Assembly: GCA_963383645.1 (NCBI GenBank)
Contig: OY726561.1
Location: 136,920,904-136,984,903 of the forward strand
Reading direction: 5' to 3'
Source: Muscardinus avellanarius
Taxonomy: Eukaryota > Chordata > Mammalia > Rodentia > Gliridae
Length of the DNA: 64,000 bases
Under the pieces are notes generated by a model. It made no database searches. It worked only from the letters and a program-made list of their open reading frames with translations, and had not been told where the DNA came from. This document shows, in pieces, positions 9,255 through 20,760 of this stretch; the first letter of the stretch is position 1; each line of letters starts with the position of its first letter. A program made the position numbers and the translations under genes.

Positions 9255-12052
9255 TAAAATCAGAGCAGAAATTAACGAAATAGAGAATAAAACACAATAC
9301 AGAAAATCAACAAAACCAAAATCTGGTTCCTCAAAAAAAAAAAAAATTAACCAGATAGATAAACCACTAGCCAATTTAACTAAAAAATAAAGAACCAAAC
9401 CAAATTATGAAAAAAAGAGATGGAAAAAGGAGATATCACTACTAACGGTGCAGAAATCCAGAGGATTATGAGAAACTACTTTAAAAAACTGTACTCCAAC
9501 AAAATGGAAAACCTGGAAGAAATTGACAACTTTCTAGATAAATACAACCTTCCTAAACTGAGTCAAGAAGACGTAGAAAATTTAAACCAACCAATAGCAG
9601 TCAAAGAGATTGAAACAGCAATAAAGAGCTTACCATCAAAGAAAAGCCCAGGACCACATGGTTTCCCCCGTGAATTTTATAAAACCTTTATAGAAGAGCT
9701 AATCCCGATACTCTTCAATCTATTTTGCAAAATAGAGAGAAACGGGACTCTCCCAAATACATTCTATGAAGCCAACATCACATTAATACCAAAACCAAAT
9801 AAAGACAGTTCAAGGAAGGAAAACTACAGACCTATATCTTTGATGAACCCGTATGCAAAACTGCTAAACAAAATACTAGCAACCTGTATTTAAAACCACA
9901 TCAAGAAAATAATACACCAGGACCAGGTAGGGTTCATCCCAGGGATGCAAGGCTGGTTAAACATACAAAAATCAATCTATGTAATTCATCATATAAACAG
10001 AACCAAAGACAAAAATCACATGATCATTTCAATAAATGCTGAAAAAGCATTTGATAAAATCTAACATTCATTTATGCTAAAAGCACTGCAGAGAATCGGA
10101 ATAGAAGGAACATACCTCAGCATCATAAAGGCAATCTACAATAGGCCCACAGCCAACATCGTATTAAATGGGGAAAAACTTTGAGAATTCCCCCTAAAAA
10201 CAGGAACAAGACCGAAATGTCCATTATTACCACTTCTTTTCAATATAGTACTTGATACCCCAGCCAGAGCAATAAGGCAAGAAAAGGAAACCTAAAGAGT
10301 ACAAATAGGAAAAGAAGAACTCAAATGTATACTATTTGCAGATGACATGATACTATACTTAGAAGACCCAACAAACTCAACCAAAAGACTTATAGAACTG
10401 ATCAATGAATTCAACAAAATGTCTGGATACAAAATCAATCTTAAAAAATCAGAAGCTTTTCTGTACACTAACCATAAATCCACTGAAACAGAAATTCAGA
10501 AAACACTTCCACTCAGGATATCCCACAAAAAATAAAATACTTAGGAATAAACTTAACCAAGGAGACAAAAGACCTCTACAAAGAAAATTATAAAATATTG
10601 AAAAAAGAAATCAAAGATCTTAGAAGATGGAAAGATCTTCCATGTCCATGGATAGGTAGAATAAATATCATCAAAATTGCCCTACTTCCAAAAGTGATCT
10701 ACAGATTCAATGCGATACCCATTAAATTACCAAGATCATTCCTCACAGACATAGAAAAATCCATCCTTAAATTTATTTAGAACAACAAAAAACCCAGAAT
10801 AGCCAAAGTAGTTCTCAGCAACAAAAACCATGCAGGAGGAATCACAATACCTGACTTTAAACTATACTACAAAGCCATTGTAATAAAAACAGCATGGTAC
10901 TGGCACAAAAAGAGATATATACACTAATGGAACAGAAGACTCAAACAAATCCATACACTTAAAGCCAATTGATTTTTGACAAAGGGGCCAAAAATATACA
11001 CTGAAAGAAAGATAGTCTGTTCAACAAATGGTGTTGGCAAAACTGGTTAACCATATGCAGGAAAAATGGAAATAAATCCCACTTTCTCACCCTGTACAAG
11101 AGTCAATTCAAGATGGGTCAAAGACTTGGAAATTAGACCAGAGACCTTGAGGCTCCTTGAAGAGGGCATAGGTCCAACACTGCAACACATAGGCACAGAT
11201 AAACACATTCTCAACAAGACCCCAAAGGCACAAGAAACTAAAAGGAGAATCAATACATGGGATTGCATTAAACTGAAGAGCTTCTGTTCAGCAAAGGAAA
11301 CTGTCAAGAACCTCAATCGAGAGCCAACAGAATGGGAGAAGATTTTTGCCACCTACACCTCCAATAGAGGACTATTATCTAGAAAATACAGAGAACTCAA
11401 GAAACTCAACACTAAAAAAAAACCCAAACAATCCAATCAAAAAATGAACAAGTGAACTAAATAGATACCTCGCAAAAGAAGAAATTCAAATGGCCAATAA
11501 ATGCATGAAAAAATGCTCAACATCATTGGCAATCAGAGAGATGCAAATCGAAACTGCCCTGAGATTCCACCTAACTCCAACTAGAATGGCAATCATTAAA
11601 ACCACAAACAACAAATGCTGACAAGAATGTAGAGAATTAGGAACCCTAAAACATTTTTGGTGAGATTGCAAGTTAGTGCGACCACTTTGAAAAACAGTAT
11701 GGAGGATTCTTAGAAGAATGGGAACAAATTTACCATTTGATCCAACAGTACCACTTCTGGGTGTCTACCCAAAAGAAAGGAAACCAAACTACCAAACTAA
11801 TGCATGTGTATCTATGTTCACAGCTGCACAATTCACCATTGCCAAACTGTGGAACCAGCCAAGATGTCCATCAACAGATGAATAGATTACAAAACTGTGG
11901 GATATGTACACAATGGAATTTTACTCAGCCATAAAGAAAAACACAATTACATCATTCTCAGGGAAATGGATGGAACTGGAGGACATTATACTACACAAGA
12001 TTAGTCAGTCACAAAAAAGAAGAAATCGGATGCTTTCCCTAATATGTGAAAG
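9255..12052 (+). pseudogene. L1 ORF2 fragment with reverse transcriptase domain, inactivated
   Basis: L1 ORF2p reverse-transcribes RNA at nicked chromosomal DNA. The first long segment (9420-9893, 157 codons) covers the linker and the start of the reverse transcriptase, including the [13 protein letters not shown] and NYRPISLMN motifs. The catalytic FADD motif is encoded at 10335-10346, followed by DMILYLEDPTNS and the GYKINLKKSEA segment. Reading is broken by many stops, for example a TAA in the normally conserved KAFDKIQHPFM-like region near 10061, and others near 9892, 10185 and 10293. Further blocks continue in other frames (10598-10780, 11066-11455). The C-terminal WMELE-type block lies near 11965-11985. 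No active enzyme can be made from this copy. Confidence 0.92.
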
Positions 12053-12362
12053 CTAAGGAGGAATGGGTCATAGGAGGAACTGTAGTGAAAAAATGTGATC
12101 CTATAGAGGAGCAAATAAGGTGACCTAACTGAGGGGATGGGAGGGGGGAAGAAGGAAACTCTCTAAAGCACAGGATGTACCTAAACAAACATACTGATGT
12201 CAATCACTAAGCAAAGAATGGGAAGGAGGAATAGGGAGGGAATGGGATGGGGATTGGATAGGGCGATATAACTGGGCGATATGTGCATGCATGTCTACAC
12301 AAGTTTTTTTTTAATCCCATTATGATGTATGAATACAATGCATCAATAAAAAATTCATATAT
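9255..12362 (+). mobile_element. LINE-1, 5'-truncated, ORF2 plus 3'UTR
   Basis: The element starts inside ORF2 between the endonuclease and reverse transcriptase domains and runs through the ORF2 C-terminus and a G-rich 3'UTR. It ends at GATGTATGAATACAATGCAT followed by CAATAAAAAATTC. ORF1, the 5'UTR and the endonuclease are absent. No clear target-site duplication was found by eye. Confidence 0.95.
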
Positions 12363-12365
12363 TCA

Positions 12366-13270
12366 AAAGAAAATAACCAATTCAGTTTTAAAAGCAATAC
12401 AATTTTAAGTGTTTCTCCAATTCTATGTTTGGTAAATCAATTCTATTTGTTTTGAAAAAAATTAAACTATGATATTTTAAAAGTTTTCTGACAATAAAAC
12501 ACACACATAGAAAAAATATTTCACTGAACAGGGGACATGGGAAGTCATGGTCACAGTCACATATGGTGTATTACCTCTCTCACCTCTACCCTCCCAGGCC
12601 CAGCTGGTACCCAGCAGAGATTGGACCATGGTGAGAAAGAGGACTGCCAGTAGCATCTTCTATCGCCTGGCAACCACCTCAGCAACCACGCAAGGCTGAG
12701 ACCTGCCAATCAGCCTTGGAGGGGGTGCAGCCTCCTTTGAGGGATGAATGAAGAAACACTGAATCCTAGAAACAATTAAGCGGATGTTATGTTGGGAGCC
12801 AGATTTCTTTTCTCATCCTTTTTCACAGTTGCTGTAATAATCAAAGGCTTCTAAAAATATCGTCATAAGGAGGATACCACCAGAGCTTGCTAACTAAAAA
12901 AAAAAAATGAGGATAAATGAACTATAGATTCATTGGCTTATTGAAGGAATGGGCCAGCGCCTTTGGGTTGCAACATTTCTTCCCCAACTACTACACAGCC
13001 AATGTCCAACTTGAGCACCAGTATCTCTGTCCTGGTACTGTTTGTTTGATTTCTTCAAACAGATCAAGGTGGGGTGGGGACAACAAGACCAACCACCAAA
13101 GCTGCTAAAGCAAGATGAGGCATATTGTCAGAGGAAGGCTGGAGGGGGCATTGCCTGAAGCTCCAGAAGAAACACATGATCAGACGGCACAACTGGTTCC
13201 AGGGGGGTCCCACAGGCTTCCGAGTGCAAGGGTATGGGCAGAGGAGAGGGAAGGATGTGGGGTCCTGGAA
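12366..13270. other. Unique AT-rich DNA
   Basis: No gene or repeat is recognised apart from a poly(A) run near 12896-12907. Confidence 0.5.
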
Positions 13271-13271
13271 A

Positions 13272-13400
13272 AGACACTAGACTTGGAGTAAGGGGACCTG
13301 GATCCAGTTCTTCATTCTAGGATCTTGGGCATACCACGTGGCTTTTGGGATTTACATTTCTTTCATAGTAACATGGGGTTAAAATAATGCCATTCCAGGA
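13272..13400 (+). mobile_element. MIR SINE
   Basis: CTAGACTTGGAGTAAGGGGA, CTGGATCCAGTTC, GGATCTTGGGCATACCACGT and ACATGGGGTTAAAATAATGC follow the MIR consensus order. Confidence 0.75.
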
Positions 13401-13546
13401 AGAAGCCAGGGCATCGTGAATGGAAAATAACTCTATAAAATATAAAAGGCTTGTTAACAGTTGTCTTTGATTGACTGCCATGTTGGATAAGGGGAATAAT
13501 CCTTGCTTTTCTTCCAAGTTCAGAAACAATTAAAACACAAAGAAGA

Positions 13547-13630
13547 GGGCTGGGGTTGTAGCTCAGTGGTGGAGACTTGCCTAGTATGTGCAAGGCCCTG
13601 GGTTCAATCCCCAGCACCACACACACAAAA
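13547..13630 (+). mobile_element. Free-standing ID SINE (tRNA-derived)
   Basis: GGGCTGGGGTTGTAGCTCAG, TGGTGGAGACTTGCCTAGTA, GCAAGGCCCTGGGTTCAATC and CCCAGCACCACA make a complete ID unit with both internal promoter boxes and an A-rich tail. AGAAGAG flanks both sides. Confidence 0.92.
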
Positions 13631-13634
13631 ATAG

Positions 13635-14124
13635 AAGAGTCAGAAAATATATAATAAACACATAGGGACCAAAATGCTATCTTTCTTACTAGTTCGGTTG
13701 GATTTTAGAACATGGGCCTGGCCTGTGGCTTCCTACCAAATCCTATAATATACCATCTTTTATTCCCCCCTTCATATTCTGACTTTGTGATTGTACTATA
13801 AGCTTCTGGAGAGCAGAGATGACGTCTTGTATCTTCCTGTCTCCTGAGAGTTTTCCACAGAGCCATACACACAGCAAGCATTCTGTATGATAAGAGACCT
13901 CGATTAATGTCATGTGCAGTACACTCTCCGTGTGAAGCCTCTCTCTCCACTAGCCTGGGAGCTGCTAAGAGGCAGGGCTCATGCCTTTTCATTCTTAATA
14001 TAGTGCTGGACACATAATAATTCTTTATAAAATTGTGCTGACAGATAATAAAAACAGAAAAGTACCAAATGGCTCGGTCCCCCTCTTGTACCCAGGGGCT
14101 ATAGAGACTTAAAGTAGGGCTGTC
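13635..14124. other. Mostly unique DNA with L2-like fragments
   Basis: Two patches (13800-13885 and 13960-14040) resemble L2 tails: CTTCTGGAGAGCAGAGATGA, and GCTAAGAGGCAGGGCTCATG followed by TAGTGCTGGACACATAATAA. The 180-codon minus-strand frame here has no recognised domain. Confidence 0.5.
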
Positions 14125-14615
14125 TACACTGTTGGTGGGACTGCATATTAGTAAATCACTATGAAGATCAGTAGAGAGGTTTTTCAAAAGATTAGGAGTG
14201 GAACCACCATATGACCCAGCTATACCACCCCTTGGCATCTTTCCCAAAGAATTAAAGTCAGAATATTACAGTAATACATGTGTACCCATGTTCAGAGCAG
14301 CACAGTTCAAAGTAGCCATATTATGGAACCAACTTAGGGGTCTGTCAACAGATGAGTGGATAAAGAGGACGTGGTATATACACACCGTGGAATTCCACTT
14401 GGCTATAAAGAAGAACAAAGCCATGTCCTTTGCAGAAAAATGGATGGAACTGGAGAATATTATGTTCAGTGAGATCAGCCAGTCTCCGAGAGTCACGGCT
14501 TGTGTTTTCTCCCCTAGTGGAACCAAGAGAGAAAATAGGAAAAAAAGGGACTTCGGATAGATGAGGAGAGAGACCAGGAGAACAGGGGAAGGGGACTTGG
14601 GGAGGGAGGTGGGGA

Positions 14616-14679
<64 letters not shown>

Positions 14680-14905
14680 AGGAAGGAAGGAAAGAGGCTT
14701 GAGGAAGGAAAGAGTTCAAATAATGCTCTGTCCATACGTGAAGCCATCACTGCCAATCTCCCTAATGTGTACAGGCAAGGGGGAAGTGGGGTGAGATCCG
14801 GAGAGAAACACACCAAGAGCTGGGGAAATCTTTGTAGCACTCTGAACCTGACTATGATGTATAATCCAAGGTATTGATAAAAGTATAAAAAATAAAGTCG
14901 GGATG
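14125..14905 (+). mobile_element. L1 3' end (ORF2 C-terminus and 3'UTR)
   Basis: The frame at 14198-14560 encodes the end of ORF2p (YDPAIPPLGIFP, then EKWMELENIMFSEISQS). A 3'UTR follows with a GAAA microsatellite, and the element ends TATGATGTATAATCC...AAAATAAA. The subfamily differs from the 9255 copy. Confidence 0.92.
14613..14695. repeat. (GAAA)n microsatellite in L1 3'UTR
   Basis: About twenty GAAA units replace the usual purine-rich segment of the 3'UTR. They create meaningless KERKKE and FLSFFLS frames. Confidence 0.95.
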
Positions 14906-15191
14906 TCCTCTTACTAAGGACTCCACTCTTAACAGCTGTTCATTTGGGAAAGAGCTCCACCTGCGAGTTCTTGTAAGGCAACGTTTCATTTGAGGTCAGT
15001 TTCCCCATGACATGCTTTAGCTTGTGTCTGCTCGTGAGCTGCCTCGGCCACGTGGGCCCCCGGGCCCTGGACGTCTCAATTAGAGGTCGGCTGACGGCTT
15101 TAGCAAAGAAGAGATGTCACTTGGTAATTAACTTAGAGCCATGACATCTGATGTTTCAGAACATAACGCCGACCCTTGTTCTTTTCCCAAA

Positions 15192-15239
<48 letters not shown>

Positions 15240-15735
15240 TGAAGCCATTTGCCTGTAGCTGCTGGCAGGACCAGCTGGCAGTGTGATCCCCCGGGTGAGG
15301 TGGCCTCCGAGCTCTTCTAAAGGGTGGGGACTTCAAAAACACCTTCTTATCTAAAGCCCCTCCCCCCCCATATATGAGAGGAACGTTCAACTCTTAGCTT
15401 TCTGAGACTGGCAGATGTCACTTAGTAAAATAGTCTCGCGTCTCGCGTTCCATTCCTGTGGTAGGGATAGCTTCGTGTATAGACATGGCACTATGTGGGT
15501 GGTTTCCTTCATTGTGTCTCCTTTTAATTTTAACCAATTGAAATGTAAAAACTGATGACTAATTCAGTTATTAGAAAAACTTAAGAAGATAGATCTACTT
15601 TTCCAACTCTCAATTTTATGAAATCTAAGTGCCAGTCAAATACTTCTGGAAAAAACTTCATCTGTAAATTAACATGCGCAGTAAATGCAAATTATCTATG
15701 AGATTTTTAAGGGCTTAGTTTAAGAATATGAGAAA
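14906..15735. other. Unique DNA with CA repeat
   Basis: Apart from the CA run there is no recognised element. A CpG-bearing patch lies near 15040-15090. Confidence 0.5.
15194..15237. repeat. (CA)n microsatellite
   Basis: About 22 uninterrupted CA units. Confidence 0.95.
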
Positions 15736-15945
15736 AGCTGGGCGTGGTGGCGCACGCTTGTAATCCCCGTGCTTGGGAGGCTAGACAGGAGGATCGCACG
15801 GGTTCGAAGCCAGCCTCAGCTACTTAGTGAGGCTCTCAGCAACTTAGTGAGACCCTGTTTCCAAATAAAATATAAAATAGGTCTGGGAGTATAGCCCGGA
15901 GGTAGAAAGCCCCTGGGTTCCACCCCCAGTACCACCAAAAAAACA
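15736..15945 (+). mobile_element. B1-dID SINE, intermediate cohort
   Basis: It has the young-type left start (GCGTGGTGGCGCACGCTTGT) and the AGTATAGCCCGGAGGTAGAA right half, but retains the ancestral CAGCTACTTAGTGAGG segment instead of the palindrome. It is a plausible bridge between cohorts. Confidence 0.92.
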
Positions 15946-15959
15946 AAGAATACGAGAAA

Positions 15960-16150
15960 GGATAACAGTAATAATTTTTATGTTGATTATATACTGAAAT
16001 GATAATTTGTGCATATATTGAGTGAAACAAAATGTGTTACTTAAATTGTCTTTGCCCATTTCTTTTCACTTCTTCTTCTTCTAATGTGGCGACTAGAAAA
16101 TTGAAAATGACATACCTGGCTTGTGTTTCATGGCTATCAGATTGCACTGA
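15960..16150 (+). mobile_element. Non-autonomous DNA transposon fragment (MER-type)
   Basis: TTTTTATGTTGATTATATAC, TGAAATGATAATTTGTGCAT and TAATGTGGCGACTAGAAAAT match a common mammalian MER element. The exact family name is uncertain. A relative lies at 46680-46862. Confidence 0.6.
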
Positions 16151-16151
16151 C

Positions 16152-16312
16152 CTAGGCTGAGACAGGAGGATCGCGGTTCGAAGACAGCCTCAGCTACTTA
16201 GTGAGGCCCCTCACAACTTAGTGAGACCTTGCTTCTAAATAAAGAATAAAAATTAAGCTGGGGGTAGAATGTCCCCAGGTTCCATCCCCAGTAAAGAAAA
16301 AAAAAAAAGAAA
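16152..16312 (+). mobile_element. B1-dID SINE, 5'-truncated
   Basis: It begins at GGCTGAGACAGGAGGATCGC and continues through linker and right half (GTTCCATCCCCAGTA) to a poly(A) tail. Confidence 0.9.
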
Positions 16313-16791
16313 AAACTCTATACTGACCTAAGCTACAACTCTAGCCTCTCTTACTGAGTCTTGCTTGACAATATGAACCACCTACGAAACCACATCTGTG
16401 AAAGCCACAAATTCAGGGAAAGAATAAAATACCTATTCACGCTCATTTATCACTGCAATTTAATCATGCATGGGAGAAGCCCATGGGACACATCCAGGGG
16501 GAATTTCAATTACATCTCTGACCGAGGGCACATGACAGACTGCTTAATCAGCAGCCCTTTACCAGCCATCCCTGGCACTCAGAAGGAACCTCCAGCCTGG
16601 TACTCAGAGAGTAAGGCTCAGAGCAGGGTTCTCTGCGGAAAAGAGGGAGACACGGTATTTGAGTTTGTAACATGACAAATGAGAATTAGATCAAGGTCCC
16701 AGCACTGCAGAGACCTGGGGTTTTACTTTATGGTCAGATGAAAGGGAAGAGTGGGGTAAGAACTGATGAGTACTGGGAGAAGAATAGCAGC
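16313..16791. other. Unique DNA
   Basis: A 104-codon plus-strand frame (16361-16675) has no recognised family. No repeat is seen. Confidence 0.4.
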
Positions 16792-16985
16792 CCCCAGGCA
16801 TAGTGGCACATGCCTGGAATCCTAGTACTTGGGAGGTTGAGAAGGGAGGATTGCAGGTTCAAGGACAGCCTCAGCAACTTTTAGTGTGATTCTCAGCGAC
16901 CTAGTGAGACCGTGTTTCAAAATAAAAATTAAAAAGGGACTGGGGGTGTAGCTTGGAGGTAGTACACCTCTAAATTTCAATGTCC

Positions 16986-16989
<4 letters not shown>
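16792..16989 (+). mobile_element. B1-dID SINE, old cohort
   Basis: The start CCCAGGCATAGTGGCACATG, linker AAATAAAAATTAAAAAGG and right half ending AATGTCCAGTAACAC are present. The tail has become the adjoining CA repeat. Confidence 0.9.

Positions 16990-17021
<32 letters not shown>
16990..17021. repeat. (CA)n microsatellite seeded by a SINE tail
   Basis: The CA run grows directly from the SINE's AGTAACAC terminus. Confidence 0.93.
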
Positions 17022-17022
<1 letters not shown>

Positions 17023-17180
17023 ACCAGTATTTATAGCACTGTTCCAAATGCTTTGTTAACCTGTCACTGATTTAAGTGTTTAAACAGTGTATGGCACACA
17101 CTCGCTTCTCTTAACCAAGGATCAACAGATCCAGGAATATAGCTCTGCCATCTATAACAGGGACAAGTCCAAGGAGTGCC

Positions 17181-17183
<3 letters not shown>

Positions 17184-17271
<88 letters not shown>

Positions 17272-17272
17272 C
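17184..17272. repeat. (CA)n followed by (TC)n
   Basis: About 15 CA units pass directly into about 28 TC units with one interruption, abutting the 3' end of a minus-strand SINE. Confidence 0.95.
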
Positions 17273-17447
17273 TAAGGATTGAACTACTGAGGGGCATCTA
17301 CTCCTGAGCTATACCCTTGGCCCTTTTTAGTTTTTATTTTGAAATAGGGTTTCAATAAGTTTCTGAGTCTAACCTTGAACCTGCGATCCTCTTATCTTAG
17401 TCTCTTAAGTGCTAGGATTACAGGCATGTGCCACCAGAGCCCAGCTC
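17273..17447 (-). mobile_element. B1-dID SINE, old cohort
   Basis: GGATTGAACTACTGAGGGGC, CTGAGCTATACCCTTGGCCC, the linker and a B1 half ending GTGCCACCAGAGCCCAGC are present. Confidence 0.9.
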
Positions 17448-17499
17448 TGACCTGTACCTTTGAAGAAGCTCACGGGAGAGATAGGCCAAAGTCTCCCTG

Positions 17500-17805
17500 T
17501 TATAGTTAGATAAAGAATGGCCCCTTGAGGAGCTCATAAACTGGTGTCTGGGTTGATGTTGATTGAGTCCTGAGGCTTACAATCTCAGTAGAGGATAAAT
17601 CCATCGTCATGGGTTAATCTGGGTGGTGGCCTAGGCTGGTAGGCTGTGGCCTGAAGGCGGGTCTCTGGGATGAAGCCTTGAGAATTATATATGGTTCCCC
17701 TTTCCCTGCTCTCTCTGGCCTCCATGATGTGAGGTGCACAGCCCACGTGCTCTCCTTCCTTCTCTGATATCTTCACAATATCAGAGCAATTTGGGGGGCA
17801 AATTG
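17500..17805 (+). mobile_element. MaLR LTR, partial
   Basis: TTATAGTTAGATAAAGAATG, GGATAAATCCATCGTCATGG and CTCTGGCCTCCATGATGTGA correspond in order to the complement of the solo LTR at 22028-22448. The 3' part is missing. Confidence 0.65.
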
Positions 17806-18508
17806 AAGGACATTTTCCTCTATAAAACTGCCATATAAAATAAAATTCCCCTATAAAATTGCCATAGGCTAAGGGTTACTTATATAACATTGTTGTTTTT
17901 TTTTTAGCTCAATTTGTTTTTATTTACTGCAGTCAAAATAATAGCAGCATATTAACAAGATAGTTGGGTTGTATTCGTCTGAGCCTCCTTTCCTTCCTTC
18001 AGAAACTCTCCCCGGTTGTGGTGAGAGCTACTGACATGTGATCCCATGTGTCCAGGTAAGCAAGATGTCCATCTACTCTACTTCCCTTTCAAGATGGCAG
18101 CCCCAGGCCCAAGGGCTGCCCCATACCTCATACCTCCTGGCTAGCAGCTGCAATCTTAATAATCGCCACCTCTGCCTAAGTGCCCCACTCCAGAGCTTCC
18201 AACCACCCCTTCTCCTCCATCTCCTGCTGTGACCAGGGATGCCAGGATATACACTGGTTCCCCCTGTGGGCAACTCCTGGACCCTTGATTCTCTGCCTTC
18301 ATCTCAGAGGACTCCAGAATTTGTTTTCTGAATCACTGTATAATATAATTGGCAGCTATGAGTACAGAGCCTGGGGAGGCAGTTGTGTAATTTTAAGAAA
18401 ACATCTCAGACGGTCATTAAAGTATCTCTGCTCGGTGTTAACAAGACTTGCTGAGCACAGGATGAGGATTCTTATTTTTGCCTCTTCTTAGGCAGTATGG
18501 CCCAGGAG
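17806..18508. other. Unique DNA
   Basis: No gene or repeat is recognised. Short open frames in 18038-18491 lack domains. Confidence 0.45.
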
Positions 18509-18509
18509 C

Positions 18510-18688
18510 CTGGCTTGGCGGTGCACACCTGTAATGTTAGTGCTTGGGAGGCTGAGACAAGAGGCTCACAGGTGGGAGCACAGCCTCAGGAACTTAGCAA
18601 CACTCTCAGTCGGACTCTCTTAAAAAAAAAAAAGGTTTGGGGGTATAGAATGCCCCTGGGTTTAGTCTCCAGTACCAGAAAAAAACCT
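18510..18688 (+). mobile_element. B1-dID SINE, diverged
   Basis: GCCTGGCTTGGCGGTGCACA, TGCTTGGGAGGCTGAGACAA, a poly(A) linker and a right half ending TCTCCAGTACCAG are present. Confidence 0.88.
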
Positions 18689-18689
18689 C

Positions 18690-19074
18690 AACAACAACAA
18701 ACAAACAAAAAAGGCATGGTCATGTACTTAGCACTGGCACTGATAGGCAAGAGCAAGAAACAGACCCGATGTGCCAGAGTTCTATGTCGGCCTGAGAGTC
18801 GCATCACAGCAGCCTCTGCCCTGGGCTGCACCATCAACACACATCTCATACCCTCTGAAGACCACATCCTGACGGTACCCAGCCCTGAAGACCCTCCCTG
18901 GGAGCTTTGAAACCAGGTCAACTCATTGGTTTAAAAAGACGTGGCCTTCTTTTCCCTATCAGCTTCTTCTTGCTCCCAATGTGTGGTCAGACTTCTCTCA
19001 GAGGCTGCAAAACCTTGCTGGTTTTATTTCTTCACCTCCTACCCACTCTCGGTCCCCACATGTGCTGAGCACCT
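18690..19074. other. Unique DNA
   Basis: Nothing is recognised; small frames are not supported. Confidence 0.4.
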
Positions 19075-19160
19075 GTTCCAAACTGGGCATCGAGCTAAGT
19101 GCTCGTTATCCATTCAACGGCTCTATGAAGGAGAGCACTGTCACCGGGAGGCCAGTCACC
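19075..19160 (+). mobile_element. MIR-like fragment
   Basis: CCAAACTGGGCATCGAGCTA, AGTGCTCGTTATCCATTCAA and GAGAGCACTGTCACCGGGAG resemble a MIR core. Confidence 0.5.
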
Positions 19161-19174
19161 TGGTGGGCTCCCCG

Positions 19175-19572
19175 AAGAGGTGCCCACCTCTTAACCCTGA
19201 CACCCGTGAATGTGGCCTCATTTGGAATGTAAGTCAAGCTAAGGGTCTGTGAGAGTGTAATCAAGCTAGCGATCTTAACACGAGACTATGCTGATTACGC
19301 AAGTGAATCGTAAGTCCAATGACAGGGATCCTTAAAAGACACAGAGAGTCACAGAGGAGAGGAGAAGGCTGCGTGAAGACAGAGGCACTCTAATGCCTAG
19401 AGCCACCAGAACAGAAGAGTCAGGGTGGAATTTCCCGAGGAGCTTTCAGAGGGAGCGTGGGTCTCCACCATCTTGATTTGGTCTCCAGAACTGTGAAGAA
19501 GAAGAAAGTCTCTGCTATTTTACACCATCGGGTTAGTGGTGATTTGTTACAGCCTCCACAGGGCAGCAAGAC
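19175..19572 (+). mobile_element. MLT1 MaLR LTR
   Basis: ACCCGTGAATGTGGCCTCAT, ACAGGGATCCTTAAAAGACA, a GGAGAGGAGAAGGCTGCGTG segment, TCCAGAACTGTGAAGAAG and GGTTAGTGGTGATTTGTTAC follow the MLT1 consensus order to its 3' end. Confidence 0.85.
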
Positions 19573-20139
19573 ACGTACCCACTTTACAGAAGAGGGAACC
19601 TGATGAAGGTGCCGAGGAGGGAGTGAGTAATGAGACCGGCTGCAGCTCACCTGGCTCCGAGTGCCAGAGGGAGGCCAGGGATTCACCTGCAAGGAGCCAT
19701 CAGGACGCCTGCAGCAGACTGTAGGATTTGTCCCTGGGAGGAGAGAGGCTGCACAGCTACTGAAGAAGAACAAGGAGCAGAGCCACCTGCTGATGAAATG
19801 ACCCAAGGAAAGGGAAGGGAGATAGGTGGCCAGGAGAGGGAGCAAACAGAGGCGGAGGCTGACAAGGCTTCCTGGGTTCTATTCTGAACAACCCCCAGGG
19901 CCCATCAGGTTTGTAAAGGCGATCATTAAATGTTTCAGAAAACTTTCAGAGAAGATTTATTACAAAGCCAACAAAGTGTTGCCGGAAAAATTTCTTTTTC
20001 TTTTTCATTAAAAAAAAAACAAAACACCCTCTGCTCATCTATCCCTTGTTGAGTAAAGTCTCTCGGCTGTTACCAGCTCTCGGCGAGCGAGCAGCCCAGT
20101 TCATGAGCTTCCCGTGGAGTGACGAGGAGGCTCCTGACT
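19573..20139. other. Unique DNA
   Basis: The stretch is GC-richer with several small overlapping frames but no recognised protein or repeat. Confidence 0.4.
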
Positions 20140-20535
20140 GGCATCTGAGTGGGGACGTTTAGACTGCCTTTGCTCGGTGAGACCGGCCAGTCTCAGAAAG
20201 TCAAGGGTCAGAAGTTTTCTCACATATGTGGAAGTTAGACGGAAAATACGTAACCAAAGGGACTTCACGTGAATGAGGAGAAAGAGCCGGAGAAGAGAGC
20301 AAGGAGACTGAGGGAGGGAGATGAGGAGGGAAAAGGAGGCTTGATGAGGAAAGCAGTTCAAATAACATCGTGTCCACTTATAAAGGAATCACTAATAACC
20401 ACACTCACATGCCCAGGGAGAGAGGAAGGGAGGGATGCAGAGGGAAACACACCCAACGCTGTGTGTGCGTGTGAATGTGTCACTTCTGCCTCAGCGTGAT
20501 GCATCATTACAATGCACCAATAAAATACCCGAAAC
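20140..20535 (+). mobile_element. L1 3'UTR fragment
   Basis: GAGACCGGCCAGTCTCAGAA, TTTTCTCACATATGTGGAAG, a purine-rich middle and GTGATGCATCATTACAATGC followed by ACCAATAAAATA match the 14125 and 47410 L1 ends. Confidence 0.88.
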
Positions 20536-20614
20536 AAGATTTCCCAAACAATTGTGAAATAAGTTATCTAAAGACAGTAATAACCATCAACCCATATGCG
20601 GAAGGCATTTTATA

Positions 20615-20760
20615 ATATACAAAATGCTTTTACACCTCTCTCACTTAACTCTCGCAGCCCTCAAGGTAGATATTATACTCGTCATCGAGTTGAGGAAAAT
20701 GAGGCTGTTCTGGGAGGTAAATTACTCTGTGCAATCACATCACTGGTAAGAGAAGACAGG
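20615..20760 (+). mobile_element. MIR SINE
   Basis: AATGCTTTTACACCTCTCTC, CTCAAGGTAGATATTATACT and GAGGAAAATGAGGCTGTTCT match the MIR 3' half in order. Confidence 0.7.

Noticed and set aside
13547..13630. tRNA gene
   Set aside because: Both promoter boxes are present, but the unit cannot form a normal cloverleaf acceptor and has an A-rich tail, so it is an ID SINE.
20269..20499. 76-codon plus-strand frame
   Set aside because: It is L1 3'UTR purine-rich sequence read as protein.
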